Shown piece by piece: positions 13,985 to 25,400 of a stretch of DNA of 64,000 nucleotides. Location: positions 44,688 to 108,687 of the forward strand of contig VZRR01010835.1 of assembly GCA_013398015.1 (NCBI GenBank). The letters are read 5' to 3'. The notes beneath the pieces are model-generated. The model saw only the letters and a list, made by a program, of their open reading frames with translations. It searched no databases and had not been told where the DNA came from. Numbering within the stretch: position 1 is the first letter of the stretch; every line of letters begins with the position of its first letter. A program made the position numbers and the translations under genes. This DNA comes from Oreocharis arfaki. Lineage: Eukaryota; Chordata; Aves; Passeriformes; Paramythiidae.

Positions 13985-14155
13985 AAGCCACAGGAAACTA
14001 GAGGCTGGTCAGTCTCACCTCAATACCAGGGAAGATGACGGAGCACCCAATCCTGGAATACATTTTAAGGGACATGAAGGACAAGGAAGTTCATCAGGAG
14101 TAGCCAGCACTGATTTACCAGTGGGTCAATCATGGGTAACAGACCCAACTCAAGT
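13985..14155 (+). mobile_element. CR1 LINE fragment (reverse-transcriptase ORF part)
   Basis: AGGCTGGTCAGTCTCACCTC, then GGGAAGATGACGGAGCACCC and GGGACATGAAGGACAAGGAA follow the CR1 ORF2 segment that encodes the reverse-transcriptase core. It is degraded and runs directly into the LTR piece that follows. Confidence 0.75.
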
Positions 14156-14176
14156 CTGCTTTGCCTGTGACAGCAA

Positions 14177-14302
14177 TTGGGGATTGACCTCTCCCTGTCC
14201 TTATCTCAACCCATGAGCCTTTTGTTTTATTTTCTCTACCTTGTCCAGTTGAGGAGGGGAGTCATAGAGCACCTGACATCCAGCCAAGGTCAACCCACCA
14301 CA
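14177..14302 (+). mobile_element. Truncated avian retroviral LTR, 3' end
   Basis: CTCTCCCTGTCCTTATCTCA, then TCCAGTTGAGGAGGGGAGTC and CAGCCAAGGTCAACCCACCA, ending in CA. This matches the 3' end of a common avian endogenous-retrovirus LTR. The 5' half is absent; CR1 sequence lies in its place. Confidence 0.65.
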
Positions 14303-15850
14303 AGTTCTTATTTCAGATAGGCAACACTTCGCTCTGAAAACTCTCCAATAATTTCAGCATTTGCCACAAAGGAATACTGCCAAAAGATGTCATGCAACCA
14401 TTTTTCCTACATATGCTTTGCTTCAGAGGATTCAATTTTGTCCATCAAACAAAATCTATAGAAATATCCTTTAGATACCGTAGGTACAACATGAGATAAA
14501 CTTGGCTGTTAGACCAACAGTGCAAAAAAAAAAAACCAAACCCATATGGAACTTGCAGAGATATCACAATCTGGTATCAACATCATCACTGAATGTAAAT
14601 ACTAAATAGTGACTCACTGACTGCTACCAATACGTAAACATACTCTATCTGTTGATTGCGTAGTTAAAGTCCTGGAAACTCAGTTAAGAGTAAACATCTC
14701 AAATTTTACTGGATTTCTTGATATAAAAATTATTCTGGAGATTACTGACCCGCTCAGAATGCTGGTTTCCAGAGATACCAAAGTCCCCATTGACTCTCTT
14801 AGATTTAAAACAATAATACTTATAGCCAACAGAAATTAAAAAAAAACAAAAACCAAGCACTCTTCTCCCACAAAAAAATAACAATAATAAAAAAGTTTTT
14901 TAAAAATTCCCTTTATTTTATTTCCTGCTTATGGCCTAGAACTCATGAACTGACCGTCTTAGAATGTTAAATTTAAATTGCATCAAAAAGATTGTGGTTT
15001 TGATACCTCACTGGTAACTTGATTTTAAAGCAGAGCATATATTATTTTGAATAAATTACATCCAAAAAATCGAAGAACATGAAGACTAAAGTTTCAACAG
15101 TCAAAACAGACCAAATCAATGCCACAGCTGAGTTCAGTTTAATACACTGTGTGTACATAAAAGACCTTTGTGTTTTATTAGCACTGAGACAGAAAACAGA
15201 CCCAGGTCTGAAATGAACTCCATTAGGTCTACACAGGCCAGCATCACTGATAGACATCTATATTTGGGTATTAAAAAAAAAAAAAAACTGGCATTGCCCA
15301 ATACCTGCCATTCCCATTTTGCTGCTGACACAACCAGAGTGTACCCAGTCCCACCACGCATTCCTTGAACCACATCCACTAAGTGCCCCTTGCGAGTGAT
15401 GGGTTCAGGGAGCTCTGACAGACTGAGCACAGGCATTGTGGATCACAGGAGACCACTGACTCCAAAACAGGTGTTTGAGGGATACGCCAGCAGGCTGTGG
15501 CTGCAGGGGGGCTTCAGAGCATGGCTTTCTGGGCCAGCTGAGAGCAGAGAGCCACGCTCGCCCTTCAGCAGTCAGCAACTTTCTCCAGTGACTGGAAAAG
15601 GAAACTCATGTTTAGGCAGCTCTCTATCTTCTGACAAAACATACATTCTCCTGATGTACTAGAACAGAAGGTAGATTTTAGCAGTAATAGTATCCCAGCT
15701 CATTCAGGCTTACTCTGATACTTGCATGAGTGACAGGTCACAAAACACGGTACCTGGCAAACCACATCAGCCCACCTCCCGACTCATTTTTTTTTCAAAG
15801 CACAAGAGACATTACACAGTCTGTCAATTTGCCGGCAATTTAACGTATAT
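14303..15850. other. Intergenic DNA, no gene seen
   Basis: AT-rich with A runs near 14521 and 15271. A short minus-strand frame around 15300-15436 was looked at but no family recognised. Confidence 0.55.
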
Positions 15851-15899
15851 TTTATAGTATTTTGCCTCAAAAAAGAGCAGCTCAATAGTAGAGGAAAAC

Positions 15900-16760
15900 G
15901 CTGCCTCCTTTCCTTCACCAGCTGCCTCTTGCATGAACGCACCTCCTTGCAAGCAGCTGGGCATGCGCAGGGAAGGGAGGGGTTTGGAAGTAGGTGGGAA
16001 GAGGGGTTTAGCTGCGCTGCATGGAACGTGAGGGACCTTGAAGGACGAAATGGGGTCAGAGTCATAAGAACTCACAGGGGACTGTGTACAGGGCGGCTCA
16101 GGCCGTGGAGGTTTGCTGAGGGGAAAATGTGCCCCAATTTCAAAGGCTGTGCTGTGAGGATGTTGTGGGTTTGTCTTTACAGTCTTCTCCCATTTTTTCC
16201 CTTTTGCTTCTAAATCAAAACCATTCTGAGTCTTACCGTTTAAAATGATAATTTTCCTAGTTTTTCAGGAAAACTCACCTTTATTGAGAAGGTCGCTTTA
16301 AGTCCTTCACGTAGTCTGGCTCCGCTTTCCTCAGTGCAATGTTGAAGGCGCAAGTGCAGCTGATTTTGGTTAAACCCTGAGGCCAGAAGGTAAAAGCACT
16401 CCAATTGCCCAATATACCCCTCAATTGAGGAGTATATTCAGGGCAGGTAGCTCGGTGAGCAGCTGCAGTGAGGGCTGAGCTCTGTGTGGCGAGAGCCCTG
16501 GGAAAGGGGCTGTGAAATGCCGAGCCTTTGCACAACAAAGGGCCCAGGGACTTGTGGCCCAGGCGGGGACACTCAGGGGCACAGAAGGAGCCGATGACTG
16601 CTGGAAGACCGCAGACTGTCTGGGTGCACGGACTGTGAGGGTAAAAGCCCCGGAAATATTTTGTTGGGCACCAGCGGGCACCAGCTTGAGCTGGTAATTG
16701 TGTTGCTGTGCCGCGATTAAGTTCTTCTAAGGATCCAGACATCTGGGACTCTGCTGTGGG
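15900..16760. other. CpG- and GC-rich region, possibly promoter-like or retroelement-derived
   Basis: GC and CpG are raised compared with the flanks. GCATGCGCAG at 15961-15970 resembles an NRF1 site. The minus strand holds a 153-codon frame (16281-16742) ending just before an AATAAA at 16276-16281 (minus strand). I cannot assign it to a gene. It could be a CpG-island promoter or a piece of old endogenous retrovirus. Confidence 0.4.
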
Positions 16761-19379
16761 GGAAGCCCAGGGCTGAGCCGGTAAGGAAATAATTGTCTGA
16801 CTGTGTGAGTGTGGGGTGAAGGAGCCAAGAGGGGCGCCCGTGGGGTCACTGGAGCTCCTGCTGTGTGGGGGCCTCGGTCCCAGCTCATGTGGTGAGAGTG
16901 TGATACCGCTGGAGTAGCTCCTGGATGGTTGGATAGGAAAGCTTCCTTAACAATCCTATGAGTCACAAACAATTGCTGTAGGATGGGGAATGTTACAGCT
17001 GATGTTTGCAATGACACTAAATTCGTAAGTCGTTTCAAGTAAGACTACACTACCAGGAGGCAAGGGCTTTTTTCTCCTCAAAGGAGCCTATGAATTGTCT
17101 AGAATAGCTACAGTGTTTGCATAATTCTCCAGAGAAATACTGAAAAATTATATGAGTCGCTGCACCTTGAGAACTGACTCCAATGGTTTATCATTTCCTG
17201 TGTGTTTGCAGTAGTTCTGAGTTGCTGGACACAACTTCTGGCTGACAGTTCCGCTTTGTGTGGTAGCTGCGTCTGCTGCATTCCGCACAGCTGAAGTGAT
17301 CAGCTATTCTCTTTCAGGAGAGCCTGCCCGAAAGGCATTTCATTTTCAATTAATAGGTTAAAATAGTTTGAGCTCACCAGATGGTTTCTTAATCAGGCAT
17401 CCCCTTCATGCCTGCATAAACCTATGCTGTTGGAACTTTGATCTTCAAGACATGAGTCTGTCTGAATATGCCAGAATTGCATAGTCATTATAGATTTTTA
17501 TGGTTAATGAATGATCAATGTTTAGTATAATGTTCAATAGCATAGGGGGGGTTCCAAAAGGAAGAGTTAACTAGTCATTGGAGAGAGAGAGAGATGCTCT
17601 TTAGCACTGTATTTCACTTCTTACCAACCACAAACAAGCTACTACAGCTGTAATTACAGGGCTGGGTTTGGTTTGGGTTTGAGGTGGGGTTGTGTTTTGG
17701 TTTGGTTTTTTTTTATTCCACTGAGGAATTGTTCTGTGTCTGCATATGCATATTTTTTTGAGTTAGAGACAATGCTACTGAGTAGCAGGCTTTAATGCTT
17801 CAGGCTCATCCAGCTAGGGCGATGTCGCACGTGAAAATACCGCAGATGTGACCAACCGAAAGTCCTGGTTTGTCACATTAGAAAGGATAGAATCGCACCT
17901 TACGAATTTTGGATGCTTATTCCTATTTTTGGATGGGTATTCACAGAACTTCAGTGTCAGAGAGGTAGGGAAGAATTTCAGCGTTTTTTTTAAAAATTGA
18001 AGTAGAAGCCTGTTAAAAATTGAGGAATCGAAAATGTGTACAAGGCTAATGTTTGGATTTTGACTCTAGGGCACTGGAAGGTGAGTTTACCTGATTTGCT
18101 CTCAGGTAAATGACATATAGCTCAAAACTTCTTAAAGTTGCTGAGAAGTTTTTTTCTTAGATAATCCTAAAGTAAGGTTATCAACAAAGTGTGGTGCCAT
18201 ATGTAAGATCATAAGTCACAGATGCTTCATAACTGCCTTGTAATTTCCAAGAATTCTTATGCTGTTGCTCTGTTTTTGTATTACTACATTAGATAGAGTG
18301 AGAACAGTACCATTTGTATGGGGGAATCAGACAAAAGTTCCCTGGTTCAATGAGATCTTCCACTCAGTAGCAATCTTTAGCTGCAAGTCTTACGGTGTAT
18401 TACTGACCTTTATGTGGATCAGCACTGCTGTCAGATCCAGAGAGAATTACCTTGACGATCTTTTATGTCTGCCAAGTCTGCAGAAGACAGCTGGGGAAAC
18501 CATTATGTTTCTTTTTTGATATATTTTCTTTAATAACATGGACATTTTAGGTGCTGGTACTTAGCAGTACATACTTTAGTAATGATGAGAGTACTTATAA
18601 GGACGTGCTTTAGTAATGATGAGAGTTTCTTATCCCTCCCTCCTTGCCAGTAGCCATGAATGAACATTTCCTTTGCCAGAACCAATAGCCTGACTTCTCC
18701 AAATCCAGATGATTCAAAATGGGCCAAATATTTGAAAAGACAGCGTGAAAAGAACAGATGTTGCATCCTCGCTAAAAATAAGCAATCAAAAACCCAGAGT
18801 CAGCTTCTACTTGTGTGTTCTTATATTTGAATCCGCTAAAGAATGTTGTTGTAAATATTTCAAAACCTCAAATGCTCAAGGATATTCTGATGTGGTGAAT
18901 CATGCTTATGTCATTGTTGAGATGTCTGTTGAGTTTGGTGCTTGCTGATGAGAATTTTAAGTGTGTTCATTTAACTACCTTCTGCTGATCCTTTAGGATT
19001 TAATTTAGCAAGTAGACACTACTAAAGTGCTAAATCTTGAACAACACACACAATATTATGTTCACATCTAGTTAAAAAAAATCTTGAGAATTATAGCCTT
19101 AGTGATACAACCCAGTGTTGCAGCAGAGACAGCAGTGTCTGAAGCGTTTTGCTGCTTTTGTCTGTAAAACTGGAAAAAAATTTCATGCAGGGACAGGTTT
19201 ATAACAGTAAGTGTGCCTTCAGTAGTCCAGTGGATCCTTTATCAGACTTATAGTTAGGAAACCAGTTATGGAAAAATGATAATATAAATTATTAATGTCC
19301 TCAACCCAGATTGTCAAGAGAAGTGGAGATTGTTATCTTGTTTGCTCCAAGACAAAGTTCTTTCCAAGTAAGAATCCAT
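16761..19379. other. Intergenic DNA, no gene seen
   Basis: Contains a T/G-rich low-complexity stretch near 17655-17715, similar to that at 1460, a GA microsatellite near 17581, and a pair of direct repeats TTTAGTAATGATGAGAGT near 18572 and 18609. No exon supported. Confidence 0.6.
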
Positions 19380-20000
19380 TGTCAGGGTTTATCTCCAGCT
19401 GCTAATGAAGTACCACAAAGCTGCTCACTCACTTCCCCCTGCCTCTGCTCTGCCATGGGATGGGTAGGAGAGTCAGGGAGGGGAAAAAAAAGCCCAGAAA
19501 CACATGGGTGGAGATACCAGTAGTTTAATAAATGAAACAAAATAAAATATAATAGTACTAATTATAAAAAGTTAATGCTGATGTTATGTTACATTAATAA
19601 TTAATAATAAAACTCTGGGGAAAAATCCAACCAAATGAGTGATGCACGATACAATTGATCACTATCCAATGCCCACCCTATCCTCAAACAGCGATTGTGC
19701 TCATCTGTATAACTCACTTCGCTTCACTTTATATCCTGAGTATGATGTTCTGTGGTGTGGAAACATCTCTGTGGCCAGTTCAGCTCAGCTGTCCCAGCCG
19801 TGTTCCCTCCCAGCTTCTTGTGCACCTCCTCATTGGCAGAGTGTGAGAAGTTGAAAAGTCCTTGACGGAGGGTAAACACTGCTTCACAACATCCAAAATA
19901 TCAGTTTGTTTTCAATGTTTTTCTCATACTAACTCCAAAACACAGGAGTGTACCAGCTACTAAGGAGAAAACTAGCTCTATCCCAGCCAAAACCAGGATA
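19380..20000 (-). mobile_element. Solo endogenous retrovirus LTR
   Basis: About 620 bp, from TGTCAGGGTTTATCTCC at the left to AACCAGGATA at the right (terminal CA changed to TA). Internal blocks are typical of an abundant avian LTR family, with AATAAA-like and AT-rich stretches inside. The flanks TCCAT (19375-19379) and CCCAT (20001-20005) look like a 5-bp target-site duplication with one change. No retroviral genes adjoin it, so it is a solo LTR. It is in the same orientation and probably the same superfamily as the LTR at 49386. Confidence 0.82.
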
Positions 20001-20868
20001 CCCATGACAGGCTGCCTTAGCTGAGTTTCTTGGTGTATCATGGGATTGTCACATGCAGTTGTAGGAAACAGTAGAAAGCCTCCATCTCCTAACAGCAGGT
20101 GGCCCACTGCTCTCAGATGTGAGGAGAAAGGTCATTCAGGTTTAGCCATTATAAAAACTGCTGGAAAACACTATTTTCTCTTTCTCACCTGCATTCATCA
20201 TCATTGCAAACAGAACAGAATAGAAAAAGATACAGTTAGCACTGACAAAACCAGCAGAAGTGTTTTCACAGTTATTAATGTACTTCAGCTGAGTATAACA
20301 CTTTGTAGCTTGCAACCCTCTGCAGAAAACCTGCCTCTGTTTATCAGTGTAGGCTGTAATAAATGGGTATTCTCAGATAGCAAGGAGTGGCAACGAACAG
20401 TTCTTTCTATTGTCTCCCATTGCATATAAGGCTACTAAATATCCTTCCAAAAATGACATGGTCTTTCCATTGCTTGACTGAAATAGAGGATAATAAACTG
20501 GACATGAAGTTTTCATTTTATGGGAAATGACAGCAAATGAAAAATTCTGCAGAGCACCTTCTCAGCAGTCCACTACGCGTATATAATATATCCTTTGTTA
20601 CCTGTGCTGCCTTCCCATGCAGTTTCAAACCCAGAACTAGCCTTTCAGCAGACTCTCTTGTCTGAATTCACTATTCTTAAGTCTGTTGAGAGCTCTAGTA
20701 AAAGGCCATAGTCCTCAGCAATGCTCTCCTGGCAAATTGGCAGTCTTTTCAATAAGCTGACATTATACCTCAATGAGCTTTCCCGAGAGCAAGAGAGGAC
20801 TGCCATAATGCTCACTGCTTGTCATGCATCGTGTGCCAGCATTGACCTCAGCTTTCCTAGTACATTTA

Positions 20869-20889
20869 GTGGTGTTTATTAAACACCAC
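20869..20889 (+). repeat. Perfect short inverted repeat
   Basis: GTGGTGTTTA, a single T, then TAAACACCAC: a perfect 10-bp inverted repeat. It may be chance or the tip of a decayed element. Confidence 0.6.
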
Positions 20890-22394
20890 CTCTTTCAACA
20901 ACAGCCCCACTGCTACATCTTTCTCACCTTGGGGAAGAATAAGAGATTGAACGGCTCTGGCAGATGTGTAGTCTTGTTTTGTAGTGTATTACTGAAGAAA
21001 GTAAGATCATAAGTGTGATACAGAAGGAAATGCTGTAGCAGTAGCAATAAGTAGGAATTCAATATTCTGTGTGAAACTCAATTCTCAAAGGTGTGTGGGA
21101 AGCCCACCTTTTTATATTAAACCTAGCAAAAGTCAGTAAAGATGCTCTAGGAAGCATCCTTGCCACCTGTATTTGCAGTTCTTGCAGGAGAAGAAGGGAT
21201 AGCACAAAGAAGGTTCTCCCATTCTTTTCTGACTCTGGGTGGAGCATCTCATGTTGTGATGTCTGCTTCTTATTGAAAAATCCAGAGGGTGCCAAACCCC
21301 AGAGTAACCAGAGACATCTGCTTATCAGGGAGGGCGAGGAATACGTGACATTTCCTGCACATTCATATAGTCAACACTCCACCATGTCGTGAGGGCTTGT
21401 AGTAATTGGTGAGAGCATATGTAAACATCATAAGCTCTAACTTTTCAGGCAAGATCAATGAAACACAATTAAATTAAATTCTGTCTGGAAATGTGTGGAA
21501 GATAGATAAATATGATAAAAGAATAGCTAAAGTTCCACTTTATTTATTTATTTTCTTTATTGTCTTTACATTCTGATACTTCTCAGATATGAATATTCCA
21601 CTGCTTTTGAGGCTTGGAAAATACTACCTTAAAAGTACATGAGAGTTTTATCATAGACTTCAGCAACAGCCAGCATTCATGGGTGTATTAATTTTTTACT
21701 GAATTGAAAACATGTAAACAGAGGAGTAGTTCAGCTTGCCAGATTCCCCACAGGTAATTTGAAGTTCTTATGTTCTCAACAAGCAAGTATTCTGCTGGTA
21801 CTCAGTTGAGAAATTAAGGTAAGTACACAATATAGAGCTCAGCAGCCACAGGCCTTGGAACTACTGTAATGTTAACTCAAATGGAATTACTGATGTCATA
21901 CCAGAATTACAGCAGTGAAACAAAACCTGCCCCTGCCATTTTTTCCCATGCTTTGGGCCACATTAGGTATTTTGATTGGTCGAAGTTTTCAGTTCTGTTT
22001 AGAGTTGTCAGCCTGACAGCAGCACAGTTATCTGGACTCACTAAAAAAACAAGTAAAAAGAACAATATATAGAGGTATATACGTATGTATATGCATACCA
22101 TACGTGTGTACATTTATACGCATAGTAAATACTAGCAGATGGAAACACCATTGAGTTTTTATAGCATTTAAGTCATCTAACTTACTTCGCTATCCAAGAT
22201 CTTAGATGCATTTAACAATGTATAGTCTGATTTCTTGGAAAGGACTGGCACATTGCACCTTAGACAACACATTTAGCAAGTATCTTGCTTATATTGGATT
22301 GTAGATAGGTAACGTATGTGCGTGTTTTGTGATTAGCCCCTCTGCTTGTTCTTAAAGTGAACAATGAGAAAGTAGAGAATTCAAGTCAGTTATT

Positions 22395-22422
22395 AATGTA
22401 GTGGAACACTTACCACTACATT
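22395..22422 (+). repeat. Short inverted repeat (hairpin)
   Basis: AATGTAGTGG, an 8-nt loop, then CCACTACATT. A third related TAGTGG occurs just downstream at 22436. Role unknown. Confidence 0.55.
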
Positions 22423-25400
22423 ACCACTTTCCTTGTAGTGGAAAGGAAAGAGAGTCTAAAACCAAAAAGAGGTGGAGAACAACTCACAGAGAGTATCTAC
22501 TACTAATTTAGGTATTACTTTGAGGAAGAGCACAGGGGAGTAGCCCTACTCACAAGTGTTAAGGACTAGAGTTAAGTCTGGGTCTTACCTAAGCTCTGTG
22601 AAGTAGTCCTTTATATTTGTCCTGTACCTTTGCATATGAGACATCTACCACCTGACCCAAGGGAAGAAAATCCAAGCTTGAGATAATAAAGATATAACTA
22701 CATGGCACAATGCAGCAATTCAGTGCTATATTGTGCTCAGTTTAAAAACCAAGAAGTGCAATTGTCAAACTGAAACTGCCAAATAAAGGCAATTTAATAT
22801 TTAGTTCTCATTTTCCAACTGATTTTTCATGCTTTATTTTATTTAATCTTCCTTAGGAACATCATAGTATTAAAAGTGCGTGTTAACCTAATTACACAGG
22901 TCTTTCAAATAGTGGGGGATTCTCTCATGAGGAAAAACTGTTCTTACTGTACCCGTGTGACTGATAAGAACTTGTAGATTTGATTACATTTAGTCATGCA
23001 CAGAAGCAAAGAACTTTCAGGACAGAATCTGTAACATTTATTTAGGTGAAAAATGAGGGCAAAAAATTTCAAATCTTTGCGAGAAAATACAGTGCTGACA
23101 TCTTTTATTCTACATTGAGATAAACATAAACTGGCTGCCAGTCTCTCCATGCAGTGAGGTCTTAATATATTAAATAGTCAGCTGACAGAGAGAGACATGG
23201 TGCAGGCACAGCTGCCTGGCCTCAGAGACCAAGAAGCTGCAAAGAAGAGTTGTGAGTTGCAGCTGCAATTCTGTCATGTTTGCGTAACCAAATGTAAAGA
23301 CACGCAAAAGGGATGCAAGTTGTTCATTCTTGCTCTTGTATGATTTCTGTCAATGCATTTTTGTTGTGATTCTCCCTACAGAGCGCTCTCTGCCCATGGG
23401 GAAAATAGCTATACCCTCTTTTGTTTTTGAAACTGTGTGCATGGAAACCGCCTCCGTCGAGCCTTCCACGCTTTTTACACCCTTAATTTTGGTTCATTCT
23501 TCCAATAACTAAATTTCTTTAGTAATGGAAAGAGGCTTCCAAATTTCAGAATAAGATGTAAGTCATGATTTTCAAATCTGTTCTATCGCAATTCGGACAT
23601 CTGTGAGCTTCAGAACTTTGCCAAAGTGACTACAGTGACTGTTTATGTTTGTTTGGGTTTTCTTTTTAAATCAAAGTCAACCAAAACGCATTAAAAAAAA
23701 GAAAAAGGATCAGAATGTATCAAGTAAAAGGTAAACAAAAGTTTATGCTTAACTTTATTATCTTAGCAGATATGTTATATTAGCATCAGTTGGAGACTAT
23801 CTGTTCTAAAATGCACACCCATTAAAGAACAAGTTAAACATGGATTGCCACTGACTTCCTGTTCCCAGCTCTTAATATTTGTGTAAATACAGGTTCTATT
23901 TTATTTCCTTACCAGTAGAGGTCAAGGTTTGTACTTAATGAATTCCTGGTTCACACAGTGTATTTGCTTTTCATTCCGTATCTCGTAACAAAACCTATCT
24001 GATTATTAAATTAACAGAGCTGTGATGTAACAAGAAGCAAATAATTTTATTTTTTCCAGGTCCGGTTTGAACATTAATTACAAAATACAGATTTAGCTCA
24101 GTTGTGTAGCAATTATGATTACAGCAGTTAGGAGAACTTAGGATGTTTCAAATGGCTTACTGAACTGAGTTCTAAGCTAGAAACATTTGAGCCACAGCTG
24201 CTTTCATGTGTAATGCTTTCTATTCCCTTTCTGTACAGTATGGAGTCAAAGTGCATGCTGCCCAGGAGAACTACTGGTGTATAATTCAGGATATTCCCTG
24301 CATTTCCCTTAGAGAAGGAATACTGGTTAGCTTTTAAAGCCTAAAGGGCAGAAAAAACCCTTGACCTGTGCTTTCACAAAGTTTTGCCCACAGATAAATG
24401 TTCTTGATGTTAATGTAACTAGGAAGAAAAATACCAGTTAGGAATTTTAAAAGTAAAACCAAATTGGTTTCAACGTTTTCTATTTGCAGAAAAAAAATGA
24501 GGACTCCAAGTTTGGATTTAGTTCAGCATAAAGTCTAATCTGTCTCTAGGCTTTATATGCTGTCATCATGAATACCTGTTTTCTCTCTGCTAGAAGCAAA
24601 TAAAAATGAGAGAATCAGTCTTCCTCTGCAGATTCCTTAATCATTAGAAGATAAGTTTGGCTTTAAGAGAATCTGCACAGAATTTTGTTCATGATCATAG
24701 CGTTTGAGAGAAATTTTAGTTAAAGAGTCAAAGTGAGACACATGAATAAAGGTGACAGTCCCTTTACGGTTTCTCTTTCCACAATCCTATTATTCTGTTC
24801 TTTCCTGTCAGCACTGTAGCTAAAACTACCAGAACTGAGGATTCTTATAGTAGAAATTGTGCAGCCCAGACCACTCCAGAGATCAGAATGTAAACCAGTT
24901 TGAGTCCAGCATCAACAGCACAGAATTCAGAAGCAGGAGAAGAGTGTGGGGGCTGAGAGTAAGCAGAGTTTGTCTTCCTAGTGTTCCTGAGTAGGAAGAG
25001 GAACACAGTATCATAGTAGCAGGCCTTGCTTTGTTTTGTGTGGTTTATTTTTTTTCCCACAAAAAGGTTTTATTCCAGAAACACTTTAATATTTTGTCCC
25101 AGTTTGTCCTCAGGGCAGCAGATACACTTCGGGGAACTGTGGGAGTGGTGGCTTTGTCAGCCTCTCGTGTTGGCAGGACATAAAGAGTGAACTGCACCAA
25201 CCCAGGTCCCCACAGCTACAGTATCTGAGATATTCATCACAGTGAGTGCCAGAGGCACGAAGCCAACGCAAGGAGGTCTCGGGCCATTGTCCCCAACAAA
25301 TTCTAATTAAAAGTTAAGTACCAATCAATGAAGTCTTTACCACTTTTAGAGGCTTGAGTTTTAAATTATTTTCTACATTTTTTTCTAACAAGTGTATGGG

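Noticed and set aside
16281..16742. Minus-strand 153-codon open frame as a gene
   Set aside because: No recognisable domain or exon partners; GC-rich context; kept only as part of an unexplained region.
19901..20107. Minus-strand 68-codon frame
   Set aside because: It lies mostly inside the solo LTR, and LTRs are not expected to encode it.
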